NCBI RefSeq assembly: GCF_009930815.1
Contig: NZ_CP022222.1
Span: 4,444,501 to 4,508,500 of the forward strand
Length of the DNA: 64,000 nt
Origin: Bradyrhizobium sp. CCBAU 051011
Lineage (GTDB): Bacteria > Pseudomonadota > Alphaproteobacteria > Rhizobiales > Xanthobacteraceae
Direction of reading: 5' to 3'
Shown: piece after piece, positions 9,303 through 17,065 of the stretch
Layout of the letters: the number at the start of each line of letters is the position of its first letter
Numbering within the stretch: position 1 is the first letter of the stretch
Position numbers and translations under genes: made by a program
Notes under the pieces: model-generated
The model's input: the letters and a program-made list of their open reading frames with translations, nothing else
Told to the model about the DNA's origin: nothing
The model's database searches: none

Positions 9303-9385
9303 GTAGCCCGGATGGAGCGAAGCGAAATCCGGGGTTCGTTCAGCAGCAGCGGTCCCCGGGTTTTGCTACGCTCCACCCGGGCTAC
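9303..9385. repeat. Palindromic intergenic repeat (GTAGCCCGG type), copy 2, overlapping the cupin gene end
   Basis: GTAGCCCGGATGGAGCGAAG, continuing to AATCCGGG (9303-9333), pairs with CCCGGGTTTTGCTACGCTCC, continuing to GGGCTAC (9355-9385). The right arm overlaps the 3' end of the minus-strand cupin gene (stop codon at 9366-9368), so it supplies that protein's last residues. Confidence 0.75.
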
Positions 9386-9827
9386 GCGGCGGCAGGAAGT
9401 GGATGTTGTGCTCGGCGGCCAGCGCCACCACCGCGTCCGGCGTCTGCTCCTTCATGTTGTGGATCGCCCAGAACAGATCGTACAGCCGCCGCGTCGGCGA
9501 CACCCAGAACAGCGTCTTGGCGGTGCGGCCGGACTTGTTGAAGATGCCGTGCGGCTTACCCATCGGCAGCCGCACCAGATCGCCCGGGGTTGCCTGCGTG
9601 TCGGCGCCGTCGAGGAAGAAGTCGAGCTGGCCTTCCAGGATATAGAGATACTCGTCCTGGTCGGGATGAATATGCGGCGGCACGAAGGTATCGGGCGGGA
9701 ACGTCGCGTGCCAGGAGAAGGAATGCTCGGTGACGTTTTTCGGCACATAGGTCTGGCCGAGAATGCTCCAGGAAATTCCCTGAATGCCCTCGTTGGCGCG
9801 GGTGATGCCGGCGATTTCGGTTTTCAT
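9366..9827 (-). CDS. Single-domain cupin, paralogue of the 13190 cupin
   Basis: A 153-residue protein with one cupin barrel. Metal-ligand motif 1 is HIHPDQDEYLYILEG (about residues 52-66) and motif 2 is GDLVRLPMGKPHG. The pattern FNKSG...TLFWVSPTRRL and the ending HNIHFLPP are shared almost block by block with the cupin at 13190 on the other side of the regulators, so the two are paralogues. It lies 17 bases downstream of the solute-binding protein gene on the same strand and is probably co-transcribed with it. Small cupins may be dioxygenases, isomerases or sensors; the residues here permit a metal site, but no reaction can be assigned. The C-terminal residues SPGGA come from a repeat element. 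Confidence 0.75.
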   Translation of the reverse strand: MKTEIAGITRANEGIQGISWSILGQTYVPKNVTEHSFSWHATFPPDTFVPPHIHPDQDEYLYILEGQLDFFLDGADTQATPGDLVRLPMGKPHGIFNKSGRTAKTLFWVSPTRRLYDLFWAIHNMKEQTPDAVVALAAEHNIHFLPPRSPGGA

Positions 9828-9844
9828 CGTCTTGTTCCCTCCTG

Positions 9845-11017
9845 TTATTTGGCCGCGCAGTCCTTGGCGTAACGGTCGCCGTAGTTGGAAAACACCTTCT
9901 CGACGATCTCGGTCTGGAATTTTCCGTCCGGACGCTTGGCGACCTTGGTCAGATAGAAATTCTGGATCGGATAGCCGTTGACGTTGAACTTGAAGTCGCC
10001 GCGCAGCGAGGCGAACTCGGCCTTCTTCAGCGCCGCCGACACCGCCTCCTTGTTCTTCAGATCGCCCTTCACCGCCTTCACCGCGCTATCGATCAGCATG
10101 GCCGTATCATAGCCCTGCATGGCGTAGGTGCCGGGCACACTGTTGTAGGCAGCCTCGTAAGCGGCGACGAACTTCTTGCTCTGCGGGTTGTCCATGTCGG
10201 GTGCCCAGTTGGCGCCGCCGAACATGCCGACGGCGGCATCCTGCTGCGCGGGCAGGGTGGATTCATCGACGGTGAACGCTGACAGCACCGGGATTTTGTC
10301 GGCAAGGCCGGCCTGCCGGTACTGCTTGACGAGGCCAACGCCCATGCCGCCCGGCATGAAGGTGAAGAGAGCATCGACCTTGGAGGAGGCGATCTTGGTC
10401 AACTCGACCTGGAAATCCAGCGTGCCGAGCGGCGTGTAGCTTTCCTCCGCGATCTCGCCCTTGTAATCGAGCTTGAATCCGGCCGCCGAATCCTTGCCGG
10501 CCTGATAGTTCGGCACCAGCACATACATGCGCTTGTAGCCGCGATCCTGCGCGACCTTGCCGAGGATCTCGTGAACCTGGTCGTTCTGGTAGGAGGTCAC
10601 GTAGAAGAACGGGTTGCACTCCTTGCCGGCATAGCTCGACGGCCCGGCGTTCGGGCTGATCAGGAACGTCTTGTTCTCGGTCACCGGCCGGTGAATCGCC
10701 TGCAAAATGTTGGAGAAGATCGGCCCCACCACGAAATCGACCTTCTCGCGCTCGAGCAGGCCCTTGGCCTTGGTCACGGCGCCATCGGGCTTGAGTTCAT
10801 CGTCGACGACGACGACCTCGACATCTTTGCCGCCCATCTTGCCGCCGAGATCCTTGATTGCGAGCTGGAGGCCGTCGCGGGATTGCTGGCCGAGCACGGC
10901 TGCCGGGCCGGACAAGGTCGTGATCACGCCGATCTTGATTTTCTCCTGCGCTGCGGCGGGAGCCGCGGTAGCACCCAGCACAACGGTAAGTCCGGTCAGC
11001 TTCAACGACTGCTTCAT
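9845..11017 (-). CDS. ABC transporter solute-binding protein, branched-chain amino acid/aromatic type
   Basis: A 390-residue periplasmic binding protein of the type I (LivJ/HbaE-like) fold. It has a cleavable signal peptide (residues 1-24, ending APAAAQ) and the family opening IKIGVITTLSGPAAVLGQ. The ATG at 11017 has GGAGGA nine bases upstream; the longer reading from 11206 is not needed. Proteins of this type near aromatic-CoA clusters bind benzoate-like acids or aromatic amino acids. The matching permeases and ATPases are absent from the window and must lie elsewhere. It diverges from marR, with two candidate operator sites in the gap, and is followed by a cupin gene. I infer capture of anthranilate, kynurenine, tryptophan or a related compound. 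Confidence 0.82.
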   Translation of the reverse strand: MKQSLKLTGLTVVLGATAAPAAAQEKIKIGVITTLSGPAAVLGQQSRDGLQLAIKDLGGKMGGKDVEVVVVDDELKPDGAVTKAKGLLEREKVDFVVGPIFSNILQAIHRPVTENKTFLISPNAGPSSYAGKECNPFFYVTSYQNDQVHEILGKVAQDRGYKRMYVLVPNYQAGKDSAAGFKLDYKGEIAEESYTPLGTLDFQVELTKIASSKVDALFTFMPGGMGVGLVKQYRQAGLADKIPVLSAFTVDESTLPAQQDAAVGMFGGANWAPDMDNPQSKKFVAAYEAAYNSVPGTYAMQGYDTAMLIDSAVKAVKGDLKNKEAVSAALKKAEFASLRGDFKFNVNGYPIQNFYLTKVAKRPDGKFQTEIVEKVFSNYGDRYAKDCAAK

Positions 11018-11069
11018 GATTATTCCTCCGTTTCGCCTCTGCGGCCGAAACTCACGCCACACCAAATGC

Positions 11070-11083
11070 TTGAAGCGCAGCTT
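11070..11083. promoter_or_regulatory. Possible weak operator near the solute-binding protein gene
   Basis: TTGAAGCGCAGCTT shares the TTGAAGC half-site with the other sites but only 8 of 14 positions overall. It lies 52 bases before the binding-protein start, about the spacing seen at kynU. Weak on its own. Confidence 0.25.
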
Positions 11084-11143
11084 ATTCTGACGTCGACTGC
11101 ACCTGCAAGCAGAACGCTTCCATGCAAGCCATGCGCCAATTGC

Positions 11144-11157
11144 TTGAAACCTAAAGA
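11144..11157. promoter_or_regulatory. Putative operator between the solute-binding protein gene and marR
   Basis: TTGAAACCTAAAGA matches 10 of 14 positions of TTTAAGCCTAAAAT and is preceded by AATTGC, similar to AATTG at the 15257 site. It ends 72 bases before marR, so it could serve autoregulation as well as the divergent transport gene. Confidence 0.4.
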
Positions 11158-11229
11158 AATCTGGGCAATGATCGCAGAGCTGCGCTCTGTTCGGATCGCC
11201 GAACACCCAAGCCGGACAAGATTTGCATC

Positions 11230-11724
11230 ATGACCCTCGATTCAGAGACCAAGGCCGTCGAACTGCCGGAACATCATGGCGATGAGCTCAGGCTGTGGCT
11301 TCGCCTGCTGACCTGCACGACCCTGATCGAGGGCGAGGTGCGCAGCCGCCTGCGCGAACGCTTCGACGTCACGCTGCCGCGATTCGATCTGATGGCCCAG
11401 CTCGACAAGGTGCCGGAGGGCATGACGCTGTCAGACGTTTCCAAGCGGATGATGGTCTCGAACGGCAACGTCACTGGCCTGGTCGAGCGCCTCGTCGAGT
11501 CCGGGCATCTCGATCGCCGCACGTCGGACGCCGATCGCCGCGTTCAGGTGATCCGCCTGACCAAGGCTGGCCGCGTCGAATTCCGCAAGATGGCGGCGGA
11601 ACACGAATTATGGATCGCCGATGTTTTCGGCGACCTGACACCAAAGGATGTTCGAGATTTGATGCGCCTGTTGGCCAAGACCAAGGCGTCGGCGCAGAAA
11701 TCCGCGAAGGCGCGGACGGGCTGA
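11230..11724 (+). CDS. MarR-family transcriptional regulator
   Basis: A 164-residue winged-helix regulator. Helices ELRLWLRLLTCTTLIEGEVR lead into the DNA-binding core (MTLSDVSKRMMVSNGNVTGLVERLVESG, about residues 64-91), followed by the wing DADRRVQVIRLT and a C-terminal dimerisation helix. MarR proteins of this kind typically repress aromatic-acid catabolic genes and release DNA on binding an aromatic acid or its CoA ester. It is encoded centrally in the locus, divergent from the solute-binding protein gene, with operator-like sites upstream. I infer that it is the regulator reading the TTTAAGCCTAAAAT sites; the AraC protein is the alternative. Confidence 0.88.
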   Translation: MTLDSETKAVELPEHHGDELRLWLRLLTCTTLIEGEVRSRLRERFDVTLPRFDLMAQLDKVPEGMTLSDVSKRMMVSNGNVTGLVERLVESGHLDRRTSDADRRVQVIRLTKAGRVEFRKMAAEHELWIADVFGDLTPKDVRDLMRLLAKTKASAQKSAKARTG

Positions 11725-11756
11725 GGCTGCGCGGGAAGGATGAAATGAATCATTTT

Positions 11757-11886
11757 CCGTCATGGCCGGGCATAGCCGTCTGAAGGACGGCGTCGCTTCC
11801 GCTCGCCTATGCCCGGCCATCCACGTCTTTTCTTGCTCGATGGGAATAAAGACGTGGATGCCCGGCACGAGGCCGGGCATGACGAG
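11757..11886. repeat. Palindromic intergenic repeat (CATGGCCGGGCAT type)
   Basis: A compound palindrome between the convergent marR and araC-type genes. CATGGCCGGGCATA (11761-11774) pairs with TATGCCCGGCCAT (11808-11820). CCACGTCTTT (11821-11830) pairs with AAAGACGTGG (11849-11858). A further ATGCCCGGC...GCCGGGCAT hairpin ends the unit. It may double as a bidirectional terminator. Confidence 0.7.
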
Positions 11887-11907
11887 CCATAATCTTGAGA
11901 TGACGCG

Positions 11908-12927
11908 TTAGTGCATCCTGCGCAGGGTCGCCGAGGGCGTCTCGCCGAATTTGGCGCGATAGGCGCTGGCCATTCGGCTGAGATGGGTAAACCCGAGCTC
12001 GAATGCGATGTCGGTGATGCTGTCGTCAGGGCAGGCGGCGGTCAATCTGCCGTTGAGATGCGCAAGGCGGATGTCGCGCAGCATCTCCGAGATCGATGTT
12101 CCGAAATGCCGTTGGAAGCCGAGTTGCAGGGCACGGACGCCTGTGCCGGCGGCTGAAGCAAGCTCTGTGAGGTCGAGCGGCTCGTCCGCATGCGCAGAGA
12201 GGAATTCGCGCGCCCGCCGTAACGATTGCGGCAGCGCTTCGGCCCGGCCGCCAAACCGGTCGATCGCGTCGCTCGCGCTGTGGCGCTGGCCGTGGAGCAA
12301 GCCGCCCAACAGCGTCTCGCGCAGATCGGCCGCCGCTATCGGCGAAAGCGGCCGTTGCGGTCCAAGGCGTTCGGCGAGATCGACGAACTCCAAAATCCGC
12401 GACTGAAGTGCCCGGCCGGCTGCGGAGGAGAGATCGATCGCCGGCTCGAACTCGACCGCGCCTGCCGGCAGGCCCGATAGCGCCGCGGCCCGATGTTCCA
12501 GGAGACGGCGATCGACCAGCACAATGATCTGGGCGCAATTGCTCTCCCAGGTCATTCGCGTGGGAATCGTCGGGGATAACAGCGAAGCAAGAGCGCCAGG
12601 AAAGGTCGCGATGTCGCGCGAGGCGGTTCGGATCCGCGCTGCGCCGTGCACGGGAAGCTGCAGCAGGAAGAAGCGCTCGAGACAGCCGGGATCAATCGAC
12701 ACCGATCCGCCATAGGCGACATAGTTGACGGACAGGCCGCCAAAGACCGCGCTGTTGTGCAGAGCAAAGAATTCGGGTGACGTGTTGTGTTCGGGCGTCA
12801 GTCGATGCGGGCAGAATATCCGCCCGACCGCGTCGGCGGCAGCATCGACACTGTCGGTCGAAACGCGGTTGAACGCGGTCAGCCGAACCGTCGGATCATG
12901 CCTGACAATGCTGGTGCCCGTCGCCAC
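11908..12927 (-). CDS. AraC-family transcriptional regulator
   Basis: A 339-residue regulator. The N-terminal ~200 residues form a ligand/dimerisation domain of the AraC_binding_2 kind. The C-terminal ~100 residues carry two helix-turn-helix units (LDLTELASAAGTGVRALQLGF and the SITDIAFELGFTHLSRMASAY signature). The start is read as GTG at 12927. A candidate operator lies 20 bases upstream of it, in the gap shared with the divergent cupin gene. AraC proteins in such positions usually activate the adjacent operon in response to its substrate. I infer control of the cupin-monooxygenase pair at 13190-15174. The family call is secure. Confidence 0.85.
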   Translation of the reverse strand: MATGTSIVRHDPTVRLTAFNRVSTDSVDAAADAVGRIFCPHRLTPEHNTSPEFFALHNSAVFGGLSVNYVAYGGSVSIDPGCLERFFLLQLPVHGAARIRTASRDIATFPGALASLLSPTIPTRMTWESNCAQIIVLVDRRLLEHRAAALSGLPAGAVEFEPAIDLSSAAGRALQSRILEFVDLAERLGPQRPLSPIAAADLRETLLGGLLHGQRHSASDAIDRFGGRAEALPQSLRRAREFLSAHADEPLDLTELASAAGTGVRALQLGFQRHFGTSISEMLRDIRLAHLNGRLTAACPDDSITDIAFELGFTHLSRMASAYRAKFGETPSATLRRMH

Positions 12928-12947
12928 GGCTCGGCTCTCCGCATTAT

Positions 12948-12961
12948 TTGAAGCCTATAAT
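12948..12961. promoter_or_regulatory. Putative operator between the araC-type gene and the cupin gene
   Basis: TTGAAGCCTATAAT matches TTTAAGCCTAAAAT at 12 of 14 positions and follows ATTAT, as at 5448 and 19640. It is 20 bases upstream of the AraC gene start and 228 bases upstream of the divergent cupin gene, so it should act mainly on the regulator, or on a long leader for the cupin. Confidence 0.5.
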
Positions 12962-13189
12962 ATCTGCCGGCGACCGGGTTGGAAAGGCGATTTGGTGGTT
13001 GCTGGTGCCTGATCGGAAGGCAGCCGGTGCGATCACGCAGCCTCCCGTTCGCGCCGCAACAATCCGAAATTTTCGTTGCCGGGTCGCGCAGATTCGTTTT
13101 GCGGCTAGACGGTCGCCGCGGCCCGATCCAGCCTGCGCGGACCATTCGCAACGTCGCAACCACATCAACCCGCGATACAGGAGATGACA

Positions 13190-13639
13190 ATGGCAGCGCT
13201 CGAAAAAGGCATCACCGCCAACGGCACCGGCTATGGCGGCAAGACCTGGAACATCCTGGGTCAGGTCTACTTCCCCAAGGCGGTCACCGATTCGACCTTT
13301 GCCTTCGAGACCAACAGCGAGCCCGGCCAGTTCGTGCCAGTGCATGTCCACCCGACGCAGGATGAATTCATCCTGGTGCAGGAGGGCACCCTCGACCTCA
13401 AGCTCGACGGCGTCTGGGTGCAGGCCAAGGCCGGCGACCTTGTCCGGATGCCGCGCGGCATCCCGCATGGCTACTTCAACAAATCCGACAAGCCGGCGCG
13501 CGCGCTGTTCTGGGTGTCGCCGATGCAGAAGCTCGAGGCGCTGTTCAACCAGCTCCACAATCTGACCGACCCCGCAGAGGTGGTCCGGATCTCGGCGCAG
13601 CATGAAGTGAACTTCCTGCCGCCCGAGGCGAACGAGTAG
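13190..13639 (+). CDS. Single-domain cupin, paralogue of the 9366 cupin
   Basis: A 149-residue single cupin barrel. Motif 1 is HVHPTQDEFILVQEG (about residues 51-65) and motif 2 is GDLVRMPRGIPHGYFNKS, with the ALFWVSPMQKLEALF and VNFLPPE stretches shared with the 9366 paralogue. Two ATGs are possible. The AGGAG at 13179-13183 abuts the first (13184) but stands six bases from the second (13190), so I chose 13190. It is followed after 44 bases by an FMO-type monooxygenase in the same direction, so the pair is probably an operon. Histidines and the glutamate for a metal site are present. Function unknown: a cofactor-free or metal-dependent oxygenase, an isomerase, or a stabiliser of a reactive intermediate. 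Confidence 0.75.
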   Translation: MAALEKGITANGTGYGGKTWNILGQVYFPKAVTDSTFAFETNSEPGQFVPVHVHPTQDEFILVQEGTLDLKLDGVWVQAKAGDLVRMPRGIPHGYFNKSDKPARALFWVSPMQKLEALFNQLHNLTDPAEVVRISAQHEVNFLPPEANE

Positions 13640-13683
13640 AGCACAACAATCGAGTCCAGGCCAATCCTTGCGGGAGAGTTGTC

Positions 13684-15174
13684 ATGATCAGGCGGAAACA
13701 GGTTTGTATCATCGGCGCCGGCGTATCGGGTTTGGCGGCTGCAAAAGCTTTCGCCGCGCGCGGTCATCAGATCACGATCATTGAGCGCAGCGGCGATCTT
13801 GGCGGCGTCTGGGAGCCGGCGCGATCCTATCCCGAGGTGCAAACGCAAAGCCCGAAGGATCTCTATCGTTACACCGACAAGGCGATGCCGGATTCCTATC
13901 CGGAATGGCCGAAGGGGCCGCAGGTCCATGCCTATCTGACCGAATACGCAAAGGACAACAATCTCCTCGGCGCGATCCGCTTCAACACGACGGTGGTGCA
14001 GATGGACCGTCGGCCGGACTCGAAACCGGGATGGCGGCTCGACCTGCGCGGGCCGGATGGCAGCACCAGCCACGCAGATTTCGATTTCGTCGCGGTCTGC
14101 ACCGGGCAGTTCAACGAGCCGCAGACGCTTAGTCTGCCCGGCGAAGACGCCTTCAAGGCGCAGGGCGGGCGCATCCTGCACTCCTCGAAATACAACGATC
14201 CTGATATTGCCAAGGGCCGCAGGGTTGTCGTGCTCGGCGGTTCGAAATCGGCGACGGATATTGCCGTCAACGCGGTCAATTCCGGCGCCGCCGAAGTCAC
14301 GCTGGTGTACCGCGAGCCGGTGTGGCGGATTCCCTATTTCATCGGCGGCCTCGTCAACTTCAAACGCATTCTCTACATCCGCGCGCAGGAGGAGATGTTC
14401 AAAAGCTGGGGTATCGGCGCGATGTCGCGCTTCGCGCATGCCGTCGCAAAGCCTCTTGTCTGGGCCAATTGGCGCGGGCTGGAGAGTCTCCTGAAGGTTC
14501 AGCTCAGGCTCGGCAAGTGCGACATGGTGCCGAAGGAGCGGATCGAGGATGGCGTCAACTGCTCGGTGCCGATCGCAACGCCCGGATTCTTTCCGATGGT
14601 CGCCGACGGCCGCATCAAGGCTATCAGAGGCAGCTTCGAACGTTACGAGGGCAATTCCATCGTGATGACCGGCGGGCAGCGCGTCCAGGCTGACGTCGCC
14701 GTGCTCGCGATCGGCTATAAATTAGGCGTGCCGTTCCTGCCGCAGGCATACCGTGAAAAACTCGTCGATTCCGACGGGCAGTATCGGCTCTATCGCCTGA
14801 TCGCCAATCCAGACCTGCCGGAAATGGGATTCGTCGGCTTCAACTCGAGTTTCTGCACGGTGTTGTGCGCGGACCTCGCGGCGAACTGGCTGGTGCGTTA
14901 CGCCGATGGCCAGCTCGCGCGTCAGCCCACGCTTAAGGAAATGCAGGACAACATCGAGATGATGCTGCACTTCAGGCGCGTCGAGCGGCCGGCGGCCGGT
15001 GTCTATGGCGGGCTGTGCGTCGCACCCTATCACTTCAAGCATTTTGACGAATTGCTCGCCGATATCGGCGTGTCCGGCCGGCGGGCTAATCCGCTGGTGG
15101 AGAAATTCACCCCGCCCGATGCCGCGGCCTATGGCCGCTTCCTCGCCGCGGCGCCCGCCTATCGGGCAGCTTGA
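13684..15174 (+). CDS. Flavin-containing monooxygenase (FMO-like NAD(P)-binding flavoprotein)
   Basis: A 496-residue flavoprotein with two Rossmann sites. CIIGAGVSGLAAAKAF (about residues 7-22) followed by ERSGDLGGVWEP binds FAD. VVLGGSKSATDIA (about residues 181-193) binds NADPH. GRILHSSKYND lies where the FMO/BVMO fingerprint is expected, but it is not a perfect copy of either fingerprint. GGGAGAG precedes the start. It is paired with the cupin gene upstream. FMO and Baeyer-Villiger enzymes oxidise soft nucleophiles or ketones, including indolic compounds in bacteria. The neighbours suggest an indole-, kynurenine- or anthranilate-related substrate. The family is clear, the reaction is not. 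Confidence 0.78.
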   Translation: MIRRKQVCIIGAGVSGLAAAKAFAARGHQITIIERSGDLGGVWEPARSYPEVQTQSPKDLYRYTDKAMPDSYPEWPKGPQVHAYLTEYAKDNNLLGAIRFNTTVVQMDRRPDSKPGWRLDLRGPDGSTSHADFDFVAVCTGQFNEPQTLSLPGEDAFKAQGGRILHSSKYNDPDIAKGRRVVVLGGSKSATDIAVNAVNSGAAEVTLVYREPVWRIPYFIGGLVNFKRILYIRAQEEMFKSWGIGAMSRFAHAVAKPLVWANWRGLESLLKVQLRLGKCDMVPKERIEDGVNCSVPIATPGFFPMVADGRIKAIRGSFERYEGNSIVMTGGQRVQADVAVLAIGYKLGVPFLPQAYREKLVDSDGQYRLYRLIANPDLPEMGFVGFNSSFCTVLCADLAANWLVRYADGQLARQPTLKEMQDNIEMMLHFRRVERPAAGVYGGLCVAPYHFKHFDELLADIGVSGRRANPLVEKFTPPDAAAYGRFLAAAPAYRAA

Positions 15175-15256
15175 GAGGCAGGTTCCCTGCAGGGGGTAAC
15201 CCCTGCGGGCAGGAAGGCGCGATTCCACCCTTGATTCCGCGCTTGCGAAAAATTGT

Positions 15257-15270
15257 TTTAAGCCTAAAAT
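15257..15270. promoter_or_regulatory. Putative operator, site upstream of the CoA ligase (exact consensus)
   Basis: TTTAAGCCTAAAAT, identical to the reverse complement of the 5448-5461 site, flanked by AATTGT on the left and GATTT on the right. It ends 72 bases before the chosen start codon of the anthranilate-CoA ligase. An upstream in-frame start near 15274 would place the site against the coding sequence, which favours the later start. Confidence 0.7.
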
Positions 15271-15342
15271 GATTTGAGACGGCGTTGCCGGGCGTCCTCG
15301 ATATTGATCTCGAGCCTTTCGTTGGAAGCGAGGGAGATGAAA

Positions 15343-17040
15343 ATGTCAGGTAGAACTCCCAGCCGGACCGCTAGCCGGTCTCTTGGCCCGTCGGGCCATG
15401 TTGACGATTTTGCGCGGCGAAACCTGCCGCCATCGGAGCAATGGCCGGATCTGCTGCTCGACCGGCCGGAGTTTCAGTATCCGGAATATCTCAATGCCGC
15501 GGTCGAACTGACCGACCGGATCGTCGAAAAAGGCTGGGGCGATCGGATCGCGCTGATCGGGAACGGGCGCCAGCGCACCTACAAGGAACTGGCCGACTGG
15601 TCCAACCGCCTGGCGCATGCGTTGGTGGAGAACTACGGCGTCAAGCCCGGCAACCGCGTTCTGATCCGCTCCGGCAACAACCCGGCGCTGGTCGCGGCAT
15701 GGCTGGCGGCCACCAAGGCCGGCGCCGTCGTCGTCAACACCATGCCGATGCTGCGCGCGGGCGAGTTGAGCAAGATCGTCGACAAGGCGGAGATTGCGCT
15801 GGCGCTGACCGACAGCCGCATCGCCGATGAGCTGGTCGCCTGCGCGAAGACCAGCCGATTCCTCAAGCAGGTGGTGAATTTCGACGGTACCTCCAACCAC
15901 GATGCCGAGCTCGACCGGGTGGCGCTGAACAAGCCGGTGAAGTTCGACGCCGTGAGAACAGGGCGCGACGACGTCGCGCTATTGGGATTCACCTCCGGCA
16001 CCACGGGTGAGCCCAAGGCGACGATGCATTTCCATCGCGATCTCATGATCGTGGCCGACGGTTATGCGAGTGAAGTCCTCAACGTTACCGAGGATGATGT
16101 CTTCGTCGGGTCGCCGCCGCTGGCCTTCACCTTCGGGCTCGGAGGATTGGCGATCTTCCCGCTGCGGTTCGGCGCGACGGCGACGCTCTTGGAAAACGCG
16201 TCGCCGCCCGAGATGATCAAGATCATCGAGACCTACAAGGCGACGATCTGCTTTACCTCGCCCACCGCGTACCGTGTGATGATGACGGCGATGGACAACG
16301 GCGCCGACCTGTCGTCGCTGCGGCTGGCCGTTTCCGCCGGCGAGACGTTACCGGCGCCCGTGTTCGAAAGCTGGACCCGCAAGACCGGCAAGACCATTCT
16401 CGACGGCATTGGCTCCACGGAACTACTCCACATCTTCATCACCAACCGCGTCGGCGATGCGGTGGCCGGGACGACGGGACGGCCGGTCGCAGGCTACGAG
16501 GCGAAGATCGTCGACGACGACATGAACGAATTGCCAGATGGTACCGTCGGCAAGCTTGCGGTGCGCGGGCCGACCGGCTGTCGCTATCTCGCGGATGCGA
16601 GGCAATCGAACTATGTGCGCAACGGCTGGAATCTGACGGGCGATTCCTTTGTTCGCGATGCCAATGGGCGGCTGTCCTTTGTCGCCCGCTCGGACGACAT
16701 GATCGTTTCTTCCGGCTACAACATCGCCGGTCCCGAGGTCGAAGCAGCGCTGCTGTCGCATCCGGCCGTCGCCGAATGCGGCGTGGTCGGCGCGCCCGAC
16801 GAGGCGCGCGGCATGATCGTCAAGGCTTACGTGGTTCTGGCGGGCGGCGCGGCGGCCGATGCCGCGCTGACGCAGGCGTTGCAGGATCATGTCAAACAGG
16901 CGATTGCGCCGTATAAGTATCCGCGCGCGATCGAATATGTCGCGCAATTGCCGAAGACCGAAACCGGCAAGCTCCGGCGCTTTGCGCTGAGGCAGATGGC
17001 TGCGGCCAGCCCGGCGTCGCCAGGCGTTGCCGCGGAATAA
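15343..17040 (+). CDS. Anthranilate (2-aminobenzoate)-CoA ligase, AMP-forming
   Basis: A 565-residue acyl-adenylate synthetase of the benzoate-CoA ligase type. The ATP signature GFTSGTTGEPKATMHFHRD starts near residue 215. GIGSTELLHIFITN is the A5-like block found in benzoate/aminobenzoate ligases. LTGDSFVRDANG and a C-terminal PKTETGKLRR carrying the catalytic Lys (about residue 546) are present. The start at ATG 15343 has GGGAG seven bases upstream. The reaction would be anthranilate + ATP + CoA to anthraniloyl-CoA (EC 6.2.1.32 type), which feeds the monooxygenase/reductase at 5505. kynU in the same locus supplies the acid. The class is certain; the exact substrate is inferred from context. 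Confidence 0.87.
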   Translation: MSGRTPSRTASRSLGPSGHVDDFARRNLPPSEQWPDLLLDRPEFQYPEYLNAAVELTDRIVEKGWGDRIALIGNGRQRTYKELADWSNRLAHALVENYGVKPGNRVLIRSGNNPALVAAWLAATKAGAVVVNTMPMLRAGELSKIVDKAEIALALTDSRIADELVACAKTSRFLKQVVNFDGTSNHDAELDRVALNKPVKFDAVRTGRDDVALLGFTSGTTGEPKATMHFHRDLMIVADGYASEVLNVTEDDVFVGSPPLAFTFGLGGLAIFPLRFGATATLLENASPPEMIKIIETYKATICFTSPTAYRVMMTAMDNGADLSSLRLAVSAGETLPAPVFESWTRKTGKTILDGIGSTELLHIFITNRVGDAVAGTTGRPVAGYEAKIVDDDMNELPDGTVGKLAVRGPTGCRYLADARQSNYVRNGWNLTGDSFVRDANGRLSFVARSDDMIVSSGYNIAGPEVEAALLSHPAVAECGVVGAPDEARGMIVKAYVVLAGGAAADAALTQALQDHVKQAIAPYKYPRAIEYVAQLPKTETGKLRRFALRQMAAASPASPGVAAE

Positions 17041-17065
17041 TTGTAACCCTGATGGAGAAAAGCCG

